From assembly GCA_029262295.1 (NCBI GenBank), contig JAJCZR010000009.1, positions 1 to 49,373 on the forward strand: a stretch of 49,373 nucleotides of DNA, given 5' to 3'. This DNA is from Deltaproteobacteria bacterium. GTDB taxonomy: Bacteria; Desulfobacterota_D; UBA1144; Nemesobacterales; Nemesobacteraceae. Position numbers and translations under genes: made by a program. This document shows, piece by piece, positions 34,056-42,827 of this stretch; within the stretch, counting starts at the first letter, position 1, and each line of letters begins with the position of its first letter. A model generated the notes under the pieces. It worked only from the letters and a program-made list of their open reading frames with translations, was not told the DNA's origin and searched no databases.

Positions 34056-37000
34056 TATACTTTTTCCTGTTTAACTTTTTTAAGATAAGTGATTCCGGGC
34101 TTTGCATTAATCTCTTCAAGCACTGCATAACCTCTTTTATCATGTGAAAGTTTTGCCACTTTGCTATCTTCATCAATAAGGTTTCCAAAAACAATTGCAT
34201 CACTCGGACAAACCTGCTCGCACGCAGTTTTGAATTCACCTTCTTTTACCAGTCTGTTTTCATCTTTAGCTAAATCTTTTGCATAGGTAATTCTTTGTAC
34301 ACAGAAAGTACATTTTTCCATTACCCCTTTTGACCTTACCGTTACATCAGGGTTTAACTGCCAGTTAAGTGGCGCAGGAATTTTATACTCAAACCAGTTA
34401 AATCTTCTTACCTTGTAAATACAGTTATTTGCGCAATACCTTGTACCAACACACCTGTTGTAAACCATGCCATTTAGGCCTTCAGGATTATGATAGGTTG
34501 CATAAACAGGGCAAACCGGCTCGCACGGGGCATTCCCGCAATGCTGACAGAGCATAGGGATAAACCTTGTATCAAGACTTCCGTCTTCATTTTTTTCAAA
34601 AAACCTTTCAATTCGAATCCAGCCCATCTCACGTCTTTTCGCAACTTCTGATTTTCCAACAAATGGAATATTGTTTTCAGCATAACAGGCAGTCACACAA
34701 GCTCCGCAACCAGTGCATTTATTGAGGTCAATATTCATAGCCCATCTGTATTTTGCATACTTTTTTTCTGGATAAAAATCAGGATGTTCTTCATGTGATT
34801 CGTGATGGTCATCATTATGGCTCAACTTTTCAAGTGAAATTGCCTGTGCAATTCTTCTATCTTCCTGGCTAAGTGAATATTGTGTTCTTACTAAAAGATC
34901 TTCATTACCTGTTTTTACAAGATTTACTTTAGTCGACAACCATGCAAAACCCTTTGAAAGATCATCAAAAGAGGAAGGAAGTATATTAAGAGGATTAACA
35001 CCTCTATCTTTAGCATATCTACCGTAGCTTTTATGACCTTGCCCAAATGGAACTGCAACTGTGTCAGGCCTTATTCCTTCATAAACAAATACCTGGGTTT
35101 CAATAGAACCCAGTGGTGATTCAATTTTAACGAATGACCCTGTTTTTAAACCAAGTTTGGAAGCGGTATCTGGATGAACCTCCACCCATGAATCCCAAAC
35201 AGAAGTTGTAAGCGCTTCGGGAAGTTCCTGAAGCCAGGGTTTATTAGCACCCCTTCCATCAAGAAATCTGTAAGAGGGATAAGTAATAAAATAATAATCT
35301 CCATCTTCACTGAAAACAGGTGGTTTAAAAACAATTGAGTCTAATTTCGGAGAAAGTGTAACGATCTGTTCTGGCTGATCAACTGTAACAACTCCGTTTA
35401 TAAGTGCTTTTTCCCAAAACTCATCAAAACGCATTCTGGGTTCAACATATTCACCAACTTTTTTCCAGGCGCTTTGAAGATACTCAAGATAAGTATTTTC
35501 AGTAAATGTGTCTTTTAATGATTCATTTGATTTGGTTGAACTAATTAAAATATCGCCTGCTGACTTTGTATTGAAAATTTGGTTCATTACAGGCTGAACA
35601 ATGCTTATAATACTTTTTCTTGGTTGATAATCACCCCAGCTTTCAAATGACGAACTTTCTGGAAGAACCAGCTTTGCATGCTCTGATGTTTCATCAGTAA
35701 AAGAAGATAAAGAAACTATATATCCAACATTAGCAAGCGCTTCTCGCACATTTAGCTCAGAAGGCAAAGTGAAGAGCGGGTTAACATTGTGCACTATGAG
35801 AAGCTCAACATTTCCTGCCCTCATATCGTCAACAAGGTTTTTTATTTCTCCATAGCTGCTTGTATTTGAAATTGAGAGGGTGTCTGAAAAATCAACAGTT
35901 TTACCAATATTTCCGCATATGTAATTAAGAATATTTACTGCAACATGAGTCTCGGTTGCGTTTGAAGCAGTATTTGCAACACCACCACCAATTGCAAGGC
36001 TCTTGTTTGTTGCAAATTCTTTTGCAATTTTCTCTATTAATTCTGGTTTTACTTCTGTAAGTTCAGATACAACTTTAGGTGTAAAGCTTGATACTTTTGC
36101 TGAAACATTGCCCGGAGAAACTTTTCCCCAACCTTTATTTATAATTACATTTGCTATTCCTAAAGCCAAATACTGTTCAGTTCCGGGTTTAATGTCGACC
36201 CACTTGTCTGCACTAGCCGCAGTCATGGATGATCTTGGCTCAACATGAACTATCTTTCCGGTTTTACCATCTTTAACTTCTTTTAGTTTTGAAAATCCAG
36301 CTGTATTATTAACAGGTGAAAGCCAGGTTTCAAGGTAATCAGCACCAAATGAAAGCAAGTAATCTGCTTCCTCAATTTTATAGGAAGGAATCTCCGCTTT
36401 TCCAAAAGTTATCTCATTTGCCTTCTTGATTGGTTCATGAGAAAAAGTTTCATACATGTAGTGCTTTCCACCACCTGTAGCTTTAAGCCAGTCTTTAACC
36501 AAACTTCCATAAGTGCCGGAGATATTATTGCTAAGATAAACAATTTTATCCCCTTTCCCTTCAGACTTTAGCTTTGAAACCCTATCCGCAAGTTCTTTAA
36601 GACCTGCTTCCCATCCGACAGGCTCCATTCTTTTAACTTCATTGTTGTATCTAAAAGGGGATCTTACTCTGTCTGGATTGTAAAGACCCTGCAGGGAAGC
36701 CTGACCCATTGCACAGGTTTTCCCTTTACTTATTGGGCTGTTTGGGTTTCCTTCAACTTTTATTGCCCTTCCTTCTCTGTTTTTAACTATAATTCCACAT
36801 CCTGCAGAACATTCTCTGCAAGTTGAACTATAAAATTTAGGAATTCCAGGAATTACATTTTCAGGAGGGATGACATAAGGAATTATTTGTTCAACAGGAT
36901 CAGAGCAGCTGGAAGCAACGGCCGCAGTGCCACCTGCAACACCAATTATTTTAAGAAAATCTCTTCTCTTTATACCGCTCTTCTTCTCTTTTTGAGACAT
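34055..37000 (-). CDS. actB: Alternative complex III subunit ActB, Tat-exported iron-sulfur protein
   Basis: 981 residues. The N-terminus is a Tat signal (KRRDFLKIIG, 11-20) ending in a lipobox-like VASSC with Cys32, so it may be lipid-anchored on the periplasmic side. A molybdopterin-oxidoreductase-like domain follows (about 55-720), starting CRECSAGCGIIVKNREGRAIKVEGNP; in ACIII this domain is known to carry no Mo cofactor. The C-terminal ferredoxin part (about 750-980) has CTGCGACVTACYAENNIPF, CQHCGNAPCEPVCPVYATYHN, CVGTRYCANNC and CTFCVQRITYAK...CEQVCPSD, for several FeS clusters that connect quinol oxidation to the heme subunits. Confidence 0.96.
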   Translation of the reverse strand: MSQKEKKSGIKRRDFLKIIGVAGGTAAVASSCSDPVEQIIPYVIPPENVIPGIPKFYSSTCRECSAGCGIIVKNREGRAIKVEGNPNSPISKGKTCAMGQASLQGLYNPDRVRSPFRYNNEVKRMEPVGWEAGLKELADRVSKLKSEGKGDKIVYLSNNISGTYGSLVKDWLKATGGGKHYMYETFSHEPIKKANEITFGKAEIPSYKIEEADYLLSFGADYLETWLSPVNNTAGFSKLKEVKDGKTGKIVHVEPRSSMTAASADKWVDIKPGTEQYLALGIANVIINKGWGKVSPGNVSAKVSSFTPKVVSELTEVKPELIEKIAKEFATNKSLAIGGGVANTASNATETHVAVNILNYICGNIGKTVDFSDTLSISNTSSYGEIKNLVDDMRAGNVELLIVHNVNPLFTLPSELNVREALANVGYIVSLSSFTDETSEHAKLVLPESSSFESWGDYQPRKSIISIVQPVMNQIFNTKSAGDILISSTKSNESLKDTFTENTYLEYLQSAWKKVGEYVEPRMRFDEFWEKALINGVVTVDQPEQIVTLSPKLDSIVFKPPVFSEDGDYYFITYPSYRFLDGRGANKPWLQELPEALTTSVWDSWVEVHPDTASKLGLKTGSFVKIESPLGSIETQVFVYEGIRPDTVAVPFGQGHKSYGRYAKDRGVNPLNILPSSFDDLSKGFAWLSTKVNLVKTGNEDLLVRTQYSLSQEDRRIAQAISLEKLSHNDDHHESHEEHPDFYPEKKYAKYRWAMNIDLNKCTGCGACVTACYAENNIPFVGKSEVAKRREMGWIRIERFFEKNEDGSLDTRFIPMLCQHCGNAPCEPVCPVYATYHNPEGLNGMVYNRCVGTRYCANNCIYKVRRFNWFEYKIPAPLNWQLNPDVTVRSKGVMEKCTFCVQRITYAKDLAKDENRLVKEGEFKTACEQVCPSDAIVFGNLIDEDSKVAKLSHDKRGYAVLEEINAKPGITYLKKVKQEKV

Positions 37001-37015
37001 TAATGATCCTCCAAA

Positions 37016-37591
37016 CTAATAATGGCAGGTAAGACAATCCCGAAGTTCATCAAGATGTTGTTCGTTATCCGCATTTTGCTTATGACAACTAAGACAAAAA
37101 CCCATTCTCAGACTTTTTGCTTTGTATACAACATCCATCTCCGCCACCTCTCCATGACAGGTTGTACATTCAAAACCTTTTTTAATATGTCTTTTGTGAT
37201 TAAATCTTACATAGTCTGGCATTGTTGTTACTTTTATCCAGGGAATAGGTTCTTTTCTTTGCCAGTAACCTACAACTTTTGAAATTTCGTTTTTTAAATT
37301 TATTGTCTGGCCACCCTCTGTTGTATATTCAACATCCCTACCTTTCACCTGAGAGTGACATCCTATACATTTTTGTACAGATGGAATTCCAGGATTTGGT
37401 GAAATAGCCACATAGCTATGGCATGTTTCACAAGGAATCTCATTTTCACCTGCATGAATTTTATGACTGAATAAAATGGGCTGGCTTGGGCCTTTATCAT
37501 CACTTTGAGCTTTATCAGTGTAAAAATAGCCGCCTAAAACTACACCGATTGCTAGCAAAAAGAGGGGTAAAAATTTCAGTTTTTTGGTCAT
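37016..37591 (-). CDS. actA: Alternative complex III subunit ActA, pentaheme cytochrome c
   Basis: 191 residues. One N-terminal membrane helix (7-23), then five CxxCH sites: CETCH (54-58), CIGCH (75-79), CTTCH (142-146), CLSCH (166-170) and CLTCH (186-190), the number known for ActA. Hemes form the exit wire toward ActE. First structural gene of the operon. Its ATG overlaps the TGA of a short upstream frame (ATGA). Confidence 0.95.
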   Translation of the reverse strand: MTKKLKFLPLFLLAIGVVLGGYFYTDKAQSDDKGPSQPILFSHKIHAGENEIPCETCHSYVAISPNPGIPSVQKCIGCHSQVKGRDVEYTTEGGQTINLKNEISKVVGYWQRKEPIPWIKVTTMPDYVRFNHKRHIKKGFECTTCHGEVAEMDVVYKAKSLRMGFCLSCHKQNADNEQHLDELRDCLTCHY

Positions 37592-37635
37592 ATTATAAAA
37601 ACCCTGGAGAAACTGCTGTATTCTCGGGAAAGCAT
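37588..37635 (-). CDS. Putative 15-residue leader ORF coupled to actA
   Basis: ATG at 37635, 15 codons, TGA at 37590-37588 overlapping the actA ATG in an ATGA junction. The product would be MLSREYSSFSRVFII. Ahead of it stands GAGGGGGAG, the best ribosome-binding site near actA, seven bases before the leader ATG; actA itself has only a modest AGGG. The predicted transcription start is about 22 bases before the leader ATG, so the leader would be the first thing translated. Not verified as a protein. Confidence 0.5.
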   Translation of the reverse strand: MLSREYSSFSRVFII

Positions 37636-37664
37636 TAACAAGCTCCCCCTCAAATCGGTAACTA

Positions 37665-37692
37665 TTTATATCATGATAAGGTTTTCTGTCAA
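37665..37692 (-). promoter_or_regulatory. Sigma-70-type promoter of the act operon
   Basis: Minus strand: -35 TTGACA (37692-37687), 16-base spacer, -10 TATAAA (37670-37665). Expected start near 37658, just ahead of the leader ribosome site. The remaining bases to the bioD stop (37838) hold no other feature I can support. Confidence 0.65.
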
Positions 37693-37837
37693 GTAAAAAC
37701 GGGCAATCTCAATTGTGGACTTAAAAGGTCTAAATTATTATATAATTTGCGTAATCCCTATAACTATTTGTAAACATTGAACAATTAACTTTTTCGTTTA
37801 ATTATGGGAAATAAAATCACTAACCTTAATTTATTTT

Positions 37838-38575
37838 TCACAAAGTATTAACAAATTTTTCATAAATAAAACTTCCACCAAAAATAGATGAAAAATAGTT
37901 CTCAAGACAAGATTTTATTGTCTTTATTTTTTCATCATCAAAATAAATTTTGCCAAAATGAGGTATAACACCCAGCAGGTTCAATTTGTATAAATCATTA
38001 AAAACATCAAGATTTGTTAAAGATGCTATATCAGGACTCGTTTGAAACCCATTTATTATGAGCCCGAGAAAGCTGATGTTTTTTTGCCTTAAATATTCCA
38101 CTGATAAAAGAGTATGGTTGATTGTCCCCAAGCTTGGCCTTGTAACAAGAATTACCGGGGTATCAAGATCAGATGCAAGATCAGCAATCAAGTAGTCTTT
38201 CAAAATTGGCACGTAGAGACCGCCAGCCCCTTCAACCAAAGTAATGTCGTATCTTGAAATATATTCTTTACAATGAGTGATTATTAAATCCAAGGGTATG
38301 TCACAACCCTCAATCTTAGCTGCAGAGTATGGTGAAAGTGGTTTTTGCAAACGGAAAGGACAAACTTCATTAAGATCAAATTTTTCATCCAAAATTTTAT
38401 AAATAAACTCAACATCAAGAAATGGTTCTGATTCAGTACCAGTTTGGAAAGGCTTTATTACCCCAACTTTTTTTCCTAAACTTTTCAAATGAGATGCTAA
38501 AAGTGAAGTTACAACAGTTTTACCAACAGATGTATCAGTGCCACTAATAAATATTGCTTTGGGTAAATTTTCCAT
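37838..38575 (-). CDS. bioD: Dethiobiotin synthetase
   Basis: 245 residues from ATG 38575; a TTG two codons upstream is less likely. P-loop ISGTDTSVGKTVV (about 11-23), KPFQTGTESEP, and VEGAGGLYVPI for the diaminopelargonate site. Forms the ureido ring of dethiobiotin using ATP and CO2. No other bio gene is near. Starts 14 bases after the bcp stop on the same strand. Confidence 0.93.
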   Translation of the reverse strand: MENLPKAIFISGTDTSVGKTVVTSLLASHLKSLGKKVGVIKPFQTGTESEPFLDVEFIYKILDEKFDLNEVCPFRLQKPLSPYSAAKIEGCDIPLDLIITHCKEYISRYDITLVEGAGGLYVPILKDYLIADLASDLDTPVILVTRPSLGTINHTLLSVEYLRQKNISFLGLIINGFQTSPDIASLTNLDVFNDLYKLNLLGVIPHFGKIYFDDEKIKTIKSCLENYFSSIFGGSFIYEKFVNTL

Positions 38576-38589
38576 AATCAATTATGGAT

Positions 38590-39048
38590 TTAAAAGCCTA
38601 GTTCCTTTACCTTCTCACTTACTTCTTCACTGTGTTTCTTTGTATTAACCTTTTTCCAGATGTGCTTTATCTCGCCGCCTTTATCAATAAGGAATGTCAC
38701 TCTTTTAGCTGTTCCAAAAGCACTTTTTACACCATACAGGTTTATAATCTTTTTACTCTTATCACTTATAAGCGGAAAATTAAGTTCATACTTAGCTTTG
38801 AAATTTTCATGTGCTTTTACTCCATCTGTACTGACTCCAAGCACCTGCACACCCAGTTTTTCAAGTTCGTCCTTTCCATCTCTCAAAGAGCATGCCTCTT
38901 TTGTACACCCGGGTGTATTATCTTTTGGGTAAAAATAAAGTGCAACAATCTTATCTTTATAAAAATCGCTTAACCTGATTTTATCTCCACCATAAGTTTC
39001 CGATTCAAAATCAGGTGCTTTGTCACCGACATTTAATACGTCAGACAT
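38590..39048 (-). CDS. bcp: Thiol peroxidase, BCP/PrxQ-type peroxiredoxin
   Basis: 152 residues. KAPDFESETYGG, then the active site YFYPKDNTPGCTKEACSLRD with peroxidatic Cys48 and resolving Cys53, the five-residue spacing of atypical 2-Cys PrxQ. VLGVSTDGVKAHENFKAKYELNFPLISD follows. Reduces hydroperoxides with thioredoxin. Cytoplasmic. Confidence 0.95.
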   Translation of the reverse strand: MSDVLNVGDKAPDFESETYGGDKIRLSDFYKDKIVALYFYPKDNTPGCTKEACSLRDGKDELEKLGVQVLGVSTDGVKAHENFKAKYELNFPLISDKSKKIINLYGVKSAFGTAKRVTFLIDKGGEIKHIWKKVNTKKHSEEVSEKVKELGF

Positions 39049-39107
39049 TTAAAAACCCCCGGAATAGCTATTATTTAATTGGCCTTGCAAAAAAGGACTC
39101 TTTTGAT

Positions 39108-39138
39108 TGTCATTCCCAAATGTTTTTATCGGGAATCT
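39108..39138. repeat. TGTCATTCCC-type palindromic repeat copy
   Basis: TGTCATTCCC at 39108-39117 and GGGAATCT at 39131-39138 form the two arms (ATTCCC/GGGAAT) around a 13-base loop. The motif resembles dispersed palindromic repeats seen in many bacteria and matches the longer element at 44798. It lies between sufT and bcp; the rest of that 155-base gap is AT-rich without a gene. It may serve as terminator or attenuator. Confidence 0.5.
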
Positions 39139-39203
39139 ATTAATTTTATAATAAGAATAATTAATTGGAGAAAAAATCAAATAAAGTATTTACAGAATTT
39201 GTG

Positions 39204-39524
39204 TTAAAACATACCAAGACTTTCTTTTGCTGCCTCACTCATCTTACTTGGGTCCCATGGCGGTTCCCATACTATCTCTATATTTACTTCGTCAACGCCT
39301 TCCAGCTCTTCTACTAAATATTTTGATTCAGAAACTATTTGCCCGGCTGCCGGGCATCCGGGAGATGTCATAGACATATCAATATCAACCTTACTTCCTT
39401 CAACCTTGATCTTATAAACAAGGCCAAGGTTTACAATATCAATAGGTATCTCAGGATCATAAATCTCACTTAGAATTCCAAGAACATCTTCTTCAGTTAC
39501 TTTTTTTGTTTCATTTTCAGACAT
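39204..39524 (-). CDS. sufT: SufT/MIP18-family (DUF59) iron-sulfur protein
   Basis: 106 residues. VLGILSEIYDPEIPIDIVNLGLVYKIKVE, MTSPGCPAAGQIVSE with its Cys and the C-terminal WEPPWDPSKMSEAAKESLGMF are the full DUF59 signature. Such proteins help mature or repair FeS clusters. A FeS-rich ActB gene is in the window, but so are many others; direct service to ACIII is not shown. Nine bases after the small gene upstream. Confidence 0.9.
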   Translation of the reverse strand: MSENETKKVTEEDVLGILSEIYDPEIPIDIVNLGLVYKIKVEGSKVDIDMSMTSPGCPAAGQIVSESKYLVEELEGVDEVNIEIVWEPPWDPSKMSEAAKESLGMF

Positions 39525-39532
39525 ATTAATAA

Positions 39533-39712
39533 TTACTCACTTTCTCTAATTGATATATTTTCAAAATCTATAGTTTTGTATAAAAACACCTTTTCCGTTC
39601 TCACCTCGGGGGGTTGGATCAGTGTATCCAAATCCACTTTATCACTTTTAGTATTCCCCGCAGGAGTATCTTCCATTTTAAAAAGCTTATTTATCATATC
39701 TCCTAAACCCAT
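39533..39712 (-). CDS. 59-residue protein with amphipathic N-terminus
   Basis: Start at ATG 39712 because GGAGG lies seven bases before it; a longer frame adds eight residues without one. N-terminal MGLGDMINKLFKMED is amphipathic and recalls the membrane-targeting helix of SepF, and VFLYKTIDFENISI resembles the first strand of a SepF-like core, but the rest of the fold is absent. I cannot assign a family. Encoded just before sufT, very likely co-transcribed. Confidence 0.6.
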   Translation of the reverse strand: MGLGDMINKLFKMEDTPAGNTKSDKVDLDTLIQPPEVRTEKVFLYKTIDFENISIRESE

Positions 39713-39740
39713 TTTATAACCTCCAGATATTAACAAATAA

Positions 39741-39767
39741 ATTATAATGCGAAATCAGTCTAAACAA
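39741..39767 (-). promoter_or_regulatory. Putative promoter of the 59-residue gene and sufT
   Basis: Minus strand: TTGTTT (39767-39762), 15-base spacer, perfect TATAAT (39746-39741), about 30 bases before the ATG at 39712. The spacer is short. Confidence 0.35.
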
Positions 39768-39772
39768 AAGCT

Positions 39773-40099
39773 TTATTCTTTATTATAAGTTTCTTTATTG
39801 ATTTTGTCTGCTGTAAGTTTGGCATCATACATTGAAACTCCGGTAAGAAAAAGAATTGCTATAGAATAACCAAAGACTATAATCATGGTGTTTGAATCAA
39901 TCGTTTCTAAATTGTCAAAACCACTTTGCTTCATGATTGAGTATGGCTTACTCATCAACATATAAACTGCAATAAATAGTCCGGATATGATAAAACCTTT
40001 TTTAAACTGGCCATTATAAATTTGACCAAGACCTGGGAACAAAAAAGAAAGGAAAAGTGCAAGATATGGTCTTTTTATATTTTCTTTGCCTTCATTCAT
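39773..40099 (-). CDS. Small TM2-like membrane protein
   Basis: 108 residues with three or four hydrophobic stretches. YLALFLSFLFPGLGQIYNGQFKKGFII (about 12-38) is the TM2-type FPGxGQxYxG motif common in small bacterial membrane proteins of unknown role. Begins five bases after the trpC stop, so it is the last gene of the riboflavin-tryptophan operon. Confidence 0.7.
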   Translation of the reverse strand: MNEGKENIKRPYLALFLSFLFPGLGQIYNGQFKKGFIISGLFIAVYMLMSKPYSIMKQSGFDNLETIDSNTMIIVFGYSIAILFLTGVSMYDAKLTADKINKETYNKE

Positions 40100-40103
40100 A
40101 TTA

Positions 40104-40874
40104 CTATAAAAGCTGCTTAAGCTTTTCTCCTGGTTTGTCTGCTCTCATAAAACTCTCACCTATCAAAAAAGTTTCTATCCCAAAAGCCGATAGTTGATCA
40201 ATATCATTACGGGAAGAAATTCCACTTTCTGCAATTACAATTTTATTGTCTGGAATTTCCCTTGAAAGGTTTTTGGTTACGTCTAATGAAACATTAAATG
40301 TCTTAAGATCCCTGTTATTTATTCCTATTATTTTGGAGTTTGCTTTAAGTGCAATATCAAGCTCATCTTCAGTATGTACTTCTACTATTGCGCTCATCCC
40401 TAAAGAGCGGGTGATATTTAAAAACTCTTTTATCTGCACAAACTCTAGTGCAGCAACAATCAAAAGAATAAGGTCAGCTCCATAATATCTTGCTTCATAT
40501 ATTTGATACGGGTCAATTGTAAAGTCTTTTCTCAAAAGTGGGATTGAACATATTTTTTTTATATCACTTAGATATGAAAGCTCCCCCTGAAAAAATTTTT
40601 TATCTGTAAGAACAGAAAGTGCAAACGCTCCTGCTGATTCATAATCTTTTGCTATTTCGAGATAATTAAAATCTTTCCTTATAACTCCTTTAGATGGAGA
40701 TGCTTTTTTTATTTCAGCAATTATCTTCACTCCACTCATACTTTGATGTTTATCAATTACATCAATTGGCGGTTCTAAATTCTTTATTTTAGTTTCAAGA
40801 TCGCCAAGAGGCAGCTTCTTTTTGCTAATCTTTAGTTCTTCTTTCTTATGAGCGATTATGTCGTCAAGGATCAT
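40104..40874 (-). CDS. trpC: Indole-3-glycerol-phosphate synthase
   Basis: 256 residues, TIM barrel. KIIAEIKKASPSKGVIRKDF, PLLRKDFTIDPYQIYEARYYGADLILLI, GINNRDLKTFNVSLD and AESGISSR match the TrpC active site. Closes the indole ring in tryptophan synthesis. Start overlaps trpD by four bases (ATGA). trpA, trpB, trpE, trpG and trpF are not in the window. Confidence 0.96.
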   Translation of the reverse strand: MILDDIIAHKKEELKISKKKLPLGDLETKIKNLEPPIDVIDKHQSMSGVKIIAEIKKASPSKGVIRKDFNYLEIAKDYESAGAFALSVLTDKKFFQGELSYLSDIKKICSIPLLRKDFTIDPYQIYEARYYGADLILLIVAALEFVQIKEFLNITRSLGMSAIVEVHTEDELDIALKANSKIIGINNRDLKTFNVSLDVTKNLSREIPDNKIVIAESGISSRNDIDQLSAFGIETFLIGESFMRADKPGEKLKQLL

Positions 40875-41899
40875 TTAGTTGAATTTGCCTTTGTAAATTC
40901 AGATAGTTTTTCTAGTTTTTTATGGGCGTTACCATTTAAAATCGAGTTTGAAGCAATTCCCATTGCTTCTTTCAGGTTTTCTGCACTACCCGCCACAAGA
41001 ATTGCAGCTGCAGCATTTAATACTGCCACATCTCGTTTAGGCCCGATTTCATCACCTTTTAAAATAGAAAGTGTGATCTCCGCATTTTCTTTTGCACTCA
41101 CGCCGCCTTTAAGATCAGAAAGTTGTGCTGGATTAATTCCAAGTTCAATTGGATCAATCTGATGTGTTTTTACAACACCTTCTTTAAGCTCAGCCACACT
41201 TGTTTTTCCGGTAATAGTGATCTCGTCCATTGAATCAGCTCCGTGAACAACCATTGCCCTTTTTGAACCAAGGTTTCGAAGCACTTTTGCAATAGGTTTT
41301 AGAAGTGATTCAGAATATACACCAACTAACTGGTGCTCAACGGAAGCCGGATTTACAAGTGGCCCAATCACATTAAAAATAGTGCGGATACCAATCTCTT
41401 TTCTGGTTTTGGCAACGTATTTCATTGCTGAGTGATAGACAGGTGCAAACATAAACACTATTCCAGTTTCATTTAAACATTGCTCGGCAGCTTCGGGGGT
41501 AATGTTTATATTTACTCCAAGCTCTTCAAGTACATCAGCACTTCCCACCAGGCTTGAAACCGATCTGTTGCCATGTTTGGCAACAGGGACCCCTGCCCCG
41601 GCTGTAATAAATGCAGCAGTTGTGGAAATATTAAAAGTACCGTTACTGTCACCACCCGTACCGCACATATCAACCACATTTTTAAGGTTGGTTTTTATCT
41701 TTTTTGCCTTGCTAATAAGTGATCTGGCAACACCTGTAATTTCAGGGATTGTTTCACCTTTCATTCTAAGGGCAACAAGAAAAGCACTTATCTCAGCATC
41801 ACTAAGCTCTCCCTGCATCATTAGATTCACAACATTCGTGATCTCTTCTTCTTCAAGATCTATTCTCTCTACAAGTTTTGCAAGGGATTCTTTAATCAT
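40871..41899 (-). CDS. trpD: Anthranilate phosphoribosyltransferase
   Basis: 342 residues. The phosphoribosyl site is DMCGTGGDSNGTFNISTTAAFITAGAGVPVAKHGNRSVSS; further on VYHSAMKYVAKTRKEIGIRTIFNVIGPLVNPA and VHGADSMDE. Transfers phosphoribose to anthranilate. It overlaps nusB by eight bases and trpC by four: tight coupling. Confidence 0.97.
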   Translation of the reverse strand: MIKESLAKLVERIDLEEEEITNVVNLMMQGELSDAEISAFLVALRMKGETIPEITGVARSLISKAKKIKTNLKNVVDMCGTGGDSNGTFNISTTAAFITAGAGVPVAKHGNRSVSSLVGSADVLEELGVNINITPEAAEQCLNETGIVFMFAPVYHSAMKYVAKTRKEIGIRTIFNVIGPLVNPASVEHQLVGVYSESLLKPIAKVLRNLGSKRAMVVHGADSMDEITITGKTSVAELKEGVVKTHQIDPIELGINPAQLSDLKGGVSAKENAEITLSILKGDEIGPKRDVAVLNAAAAILVAGSAENLKEAMGIASNSILNGNAHKKLEKLSEFTKANSTK

Positions 41900-42344
41900 G
41901 ATTTAGCTCACCTTTTTCATTTGCTGTTTTGATTTTGTCGAGCATACCATTTATGAAAGAGCCCGAATCTTCTGCTCCAAATTTCTTTGCAATTTCAATA
42001 GCCTCGTTAATGGTAACAGCAGGCGGAATAGTCCTCAAGTAGACCATTTCGTATATTGAAATTCTTAAAATATTTTTGTCTATTTTTGATATTCTGTAAA
42101 TTTTCCAGTTTTGGGAATAATTTTCTATAAGTTTATCAATTGCATCGATATGCTGGCATGTACCACTTGAAAGGAGCACTGCAAAATCAGTTATTTCTTC
42201 AGAAATTTCTTCATCAAGTGTTGAGGAAAAAAGCTCAAACTCACTTTTAAAATCAAACTCACAAAGCTTCTCAGACCTTATTTTGGTATCATATTGATAA
42301 AGAAATTGAAGAGCAGTTTCCCTTGATATTCTTCTTTTTTTCAT
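41892..42344 (-). CDS. nusB: Transcription antitermination factor NusB
   Basis: 150 residues. Arg-rich start SRETALQFLYQYD, a NusB-specific helix SYENWKIYRISKIDKNILRISIYEM-like region (about 84-108) and the final NEAIEIAKKFGAEDSGSFINGMLDKI. Binds boxA RNA and NusE during rRNA transcription. ribH-nusB is a widespread pair; here trpDC follow. Confidence 0.94.
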   Translation of the reverse strand: MKKRRISRETALQFLYQYDTKIRSEKLCEFDFKSEFELFSSTLDEEISEEITDFAVLLSSGTCQHIDAIDKLIENYSQNWKIYRISKIDKNILRISIYEMVYLRTIPPAVTINEAIEIAKKFGAEDSGSFINGMLDKIKTANEKGELNHD

Positions 42345-42353
42345 AAGAAGAGG

Positions 42354-42818
42354 TTAGAGCTGTTTTGAAAGGTCTGCCATCTCTATTGCAGATAGAGCAG
42401 CCTCACTACCCCTGTTGCCAGCTTTCACGCCAGCCCTTTCAATAGCCTGTTCAGTTGTCTCTGTTGTGATTATCCCGGAAGTAACAGGCACTCCTGTTTC
42501 AAGAGCAATACCGGATATATCTTTTGTCACCTGAGATGCAAGAAAATCAAAATGAGAGGTTTGTCCCCTGATAATTGCACCTATCGCAATCACGGCACTA
42601 TATTTTTTGGAAAGGGCCGCTTTTTTTACTGCATAAGGAATTTCAAAAGAGCCGGGCACTCTTATTACATCGATATTTGCCTCTTTTACACTGTGCCTTA
42701 AAAGAGTATGTACGGCTCCATTTATCATAGGGGTCGTAATTAAATCATTTACCCTGCTTGCAACAATAGCAAACTTGTGTTGCTTTGCATCGAGTTTTCC
42801 TTCAATTACATTAGGCAT
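42354..42818 (-). CDS. ribH: 6,7-dimethyl-8-ribityllumazine synthase
   Basis: 154 residues. VPGSFEIPYAVKKAA, AIGAIIRGQTSHFDFLASQ with the catalytic His, and GVPVTSGIITTETTEQAIERAGVKAGNRGSEAA for the phosphate site. Joins the RibB product and the pyrimidine to make lumazine, the precursor of riboflavin. Nine bases after ribBA-like stop. Confidence 0.96.
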   Translation of the reverse strand: MPNVIEGKLDAKQHKFAIVASRVNDLITTPMINGAVHTLLRHSVKEANIDVIRVPGSFEIPYAVKKAALSKKYSAVIAIGAIIRGQTSHFDFLASQVTKDISGIALETGVPVTSGIITTETTEQAIERAGVKAGNRGSEAALSAIEMADLSKQL

Positions 42819-42827
42819 AATCGCTCC

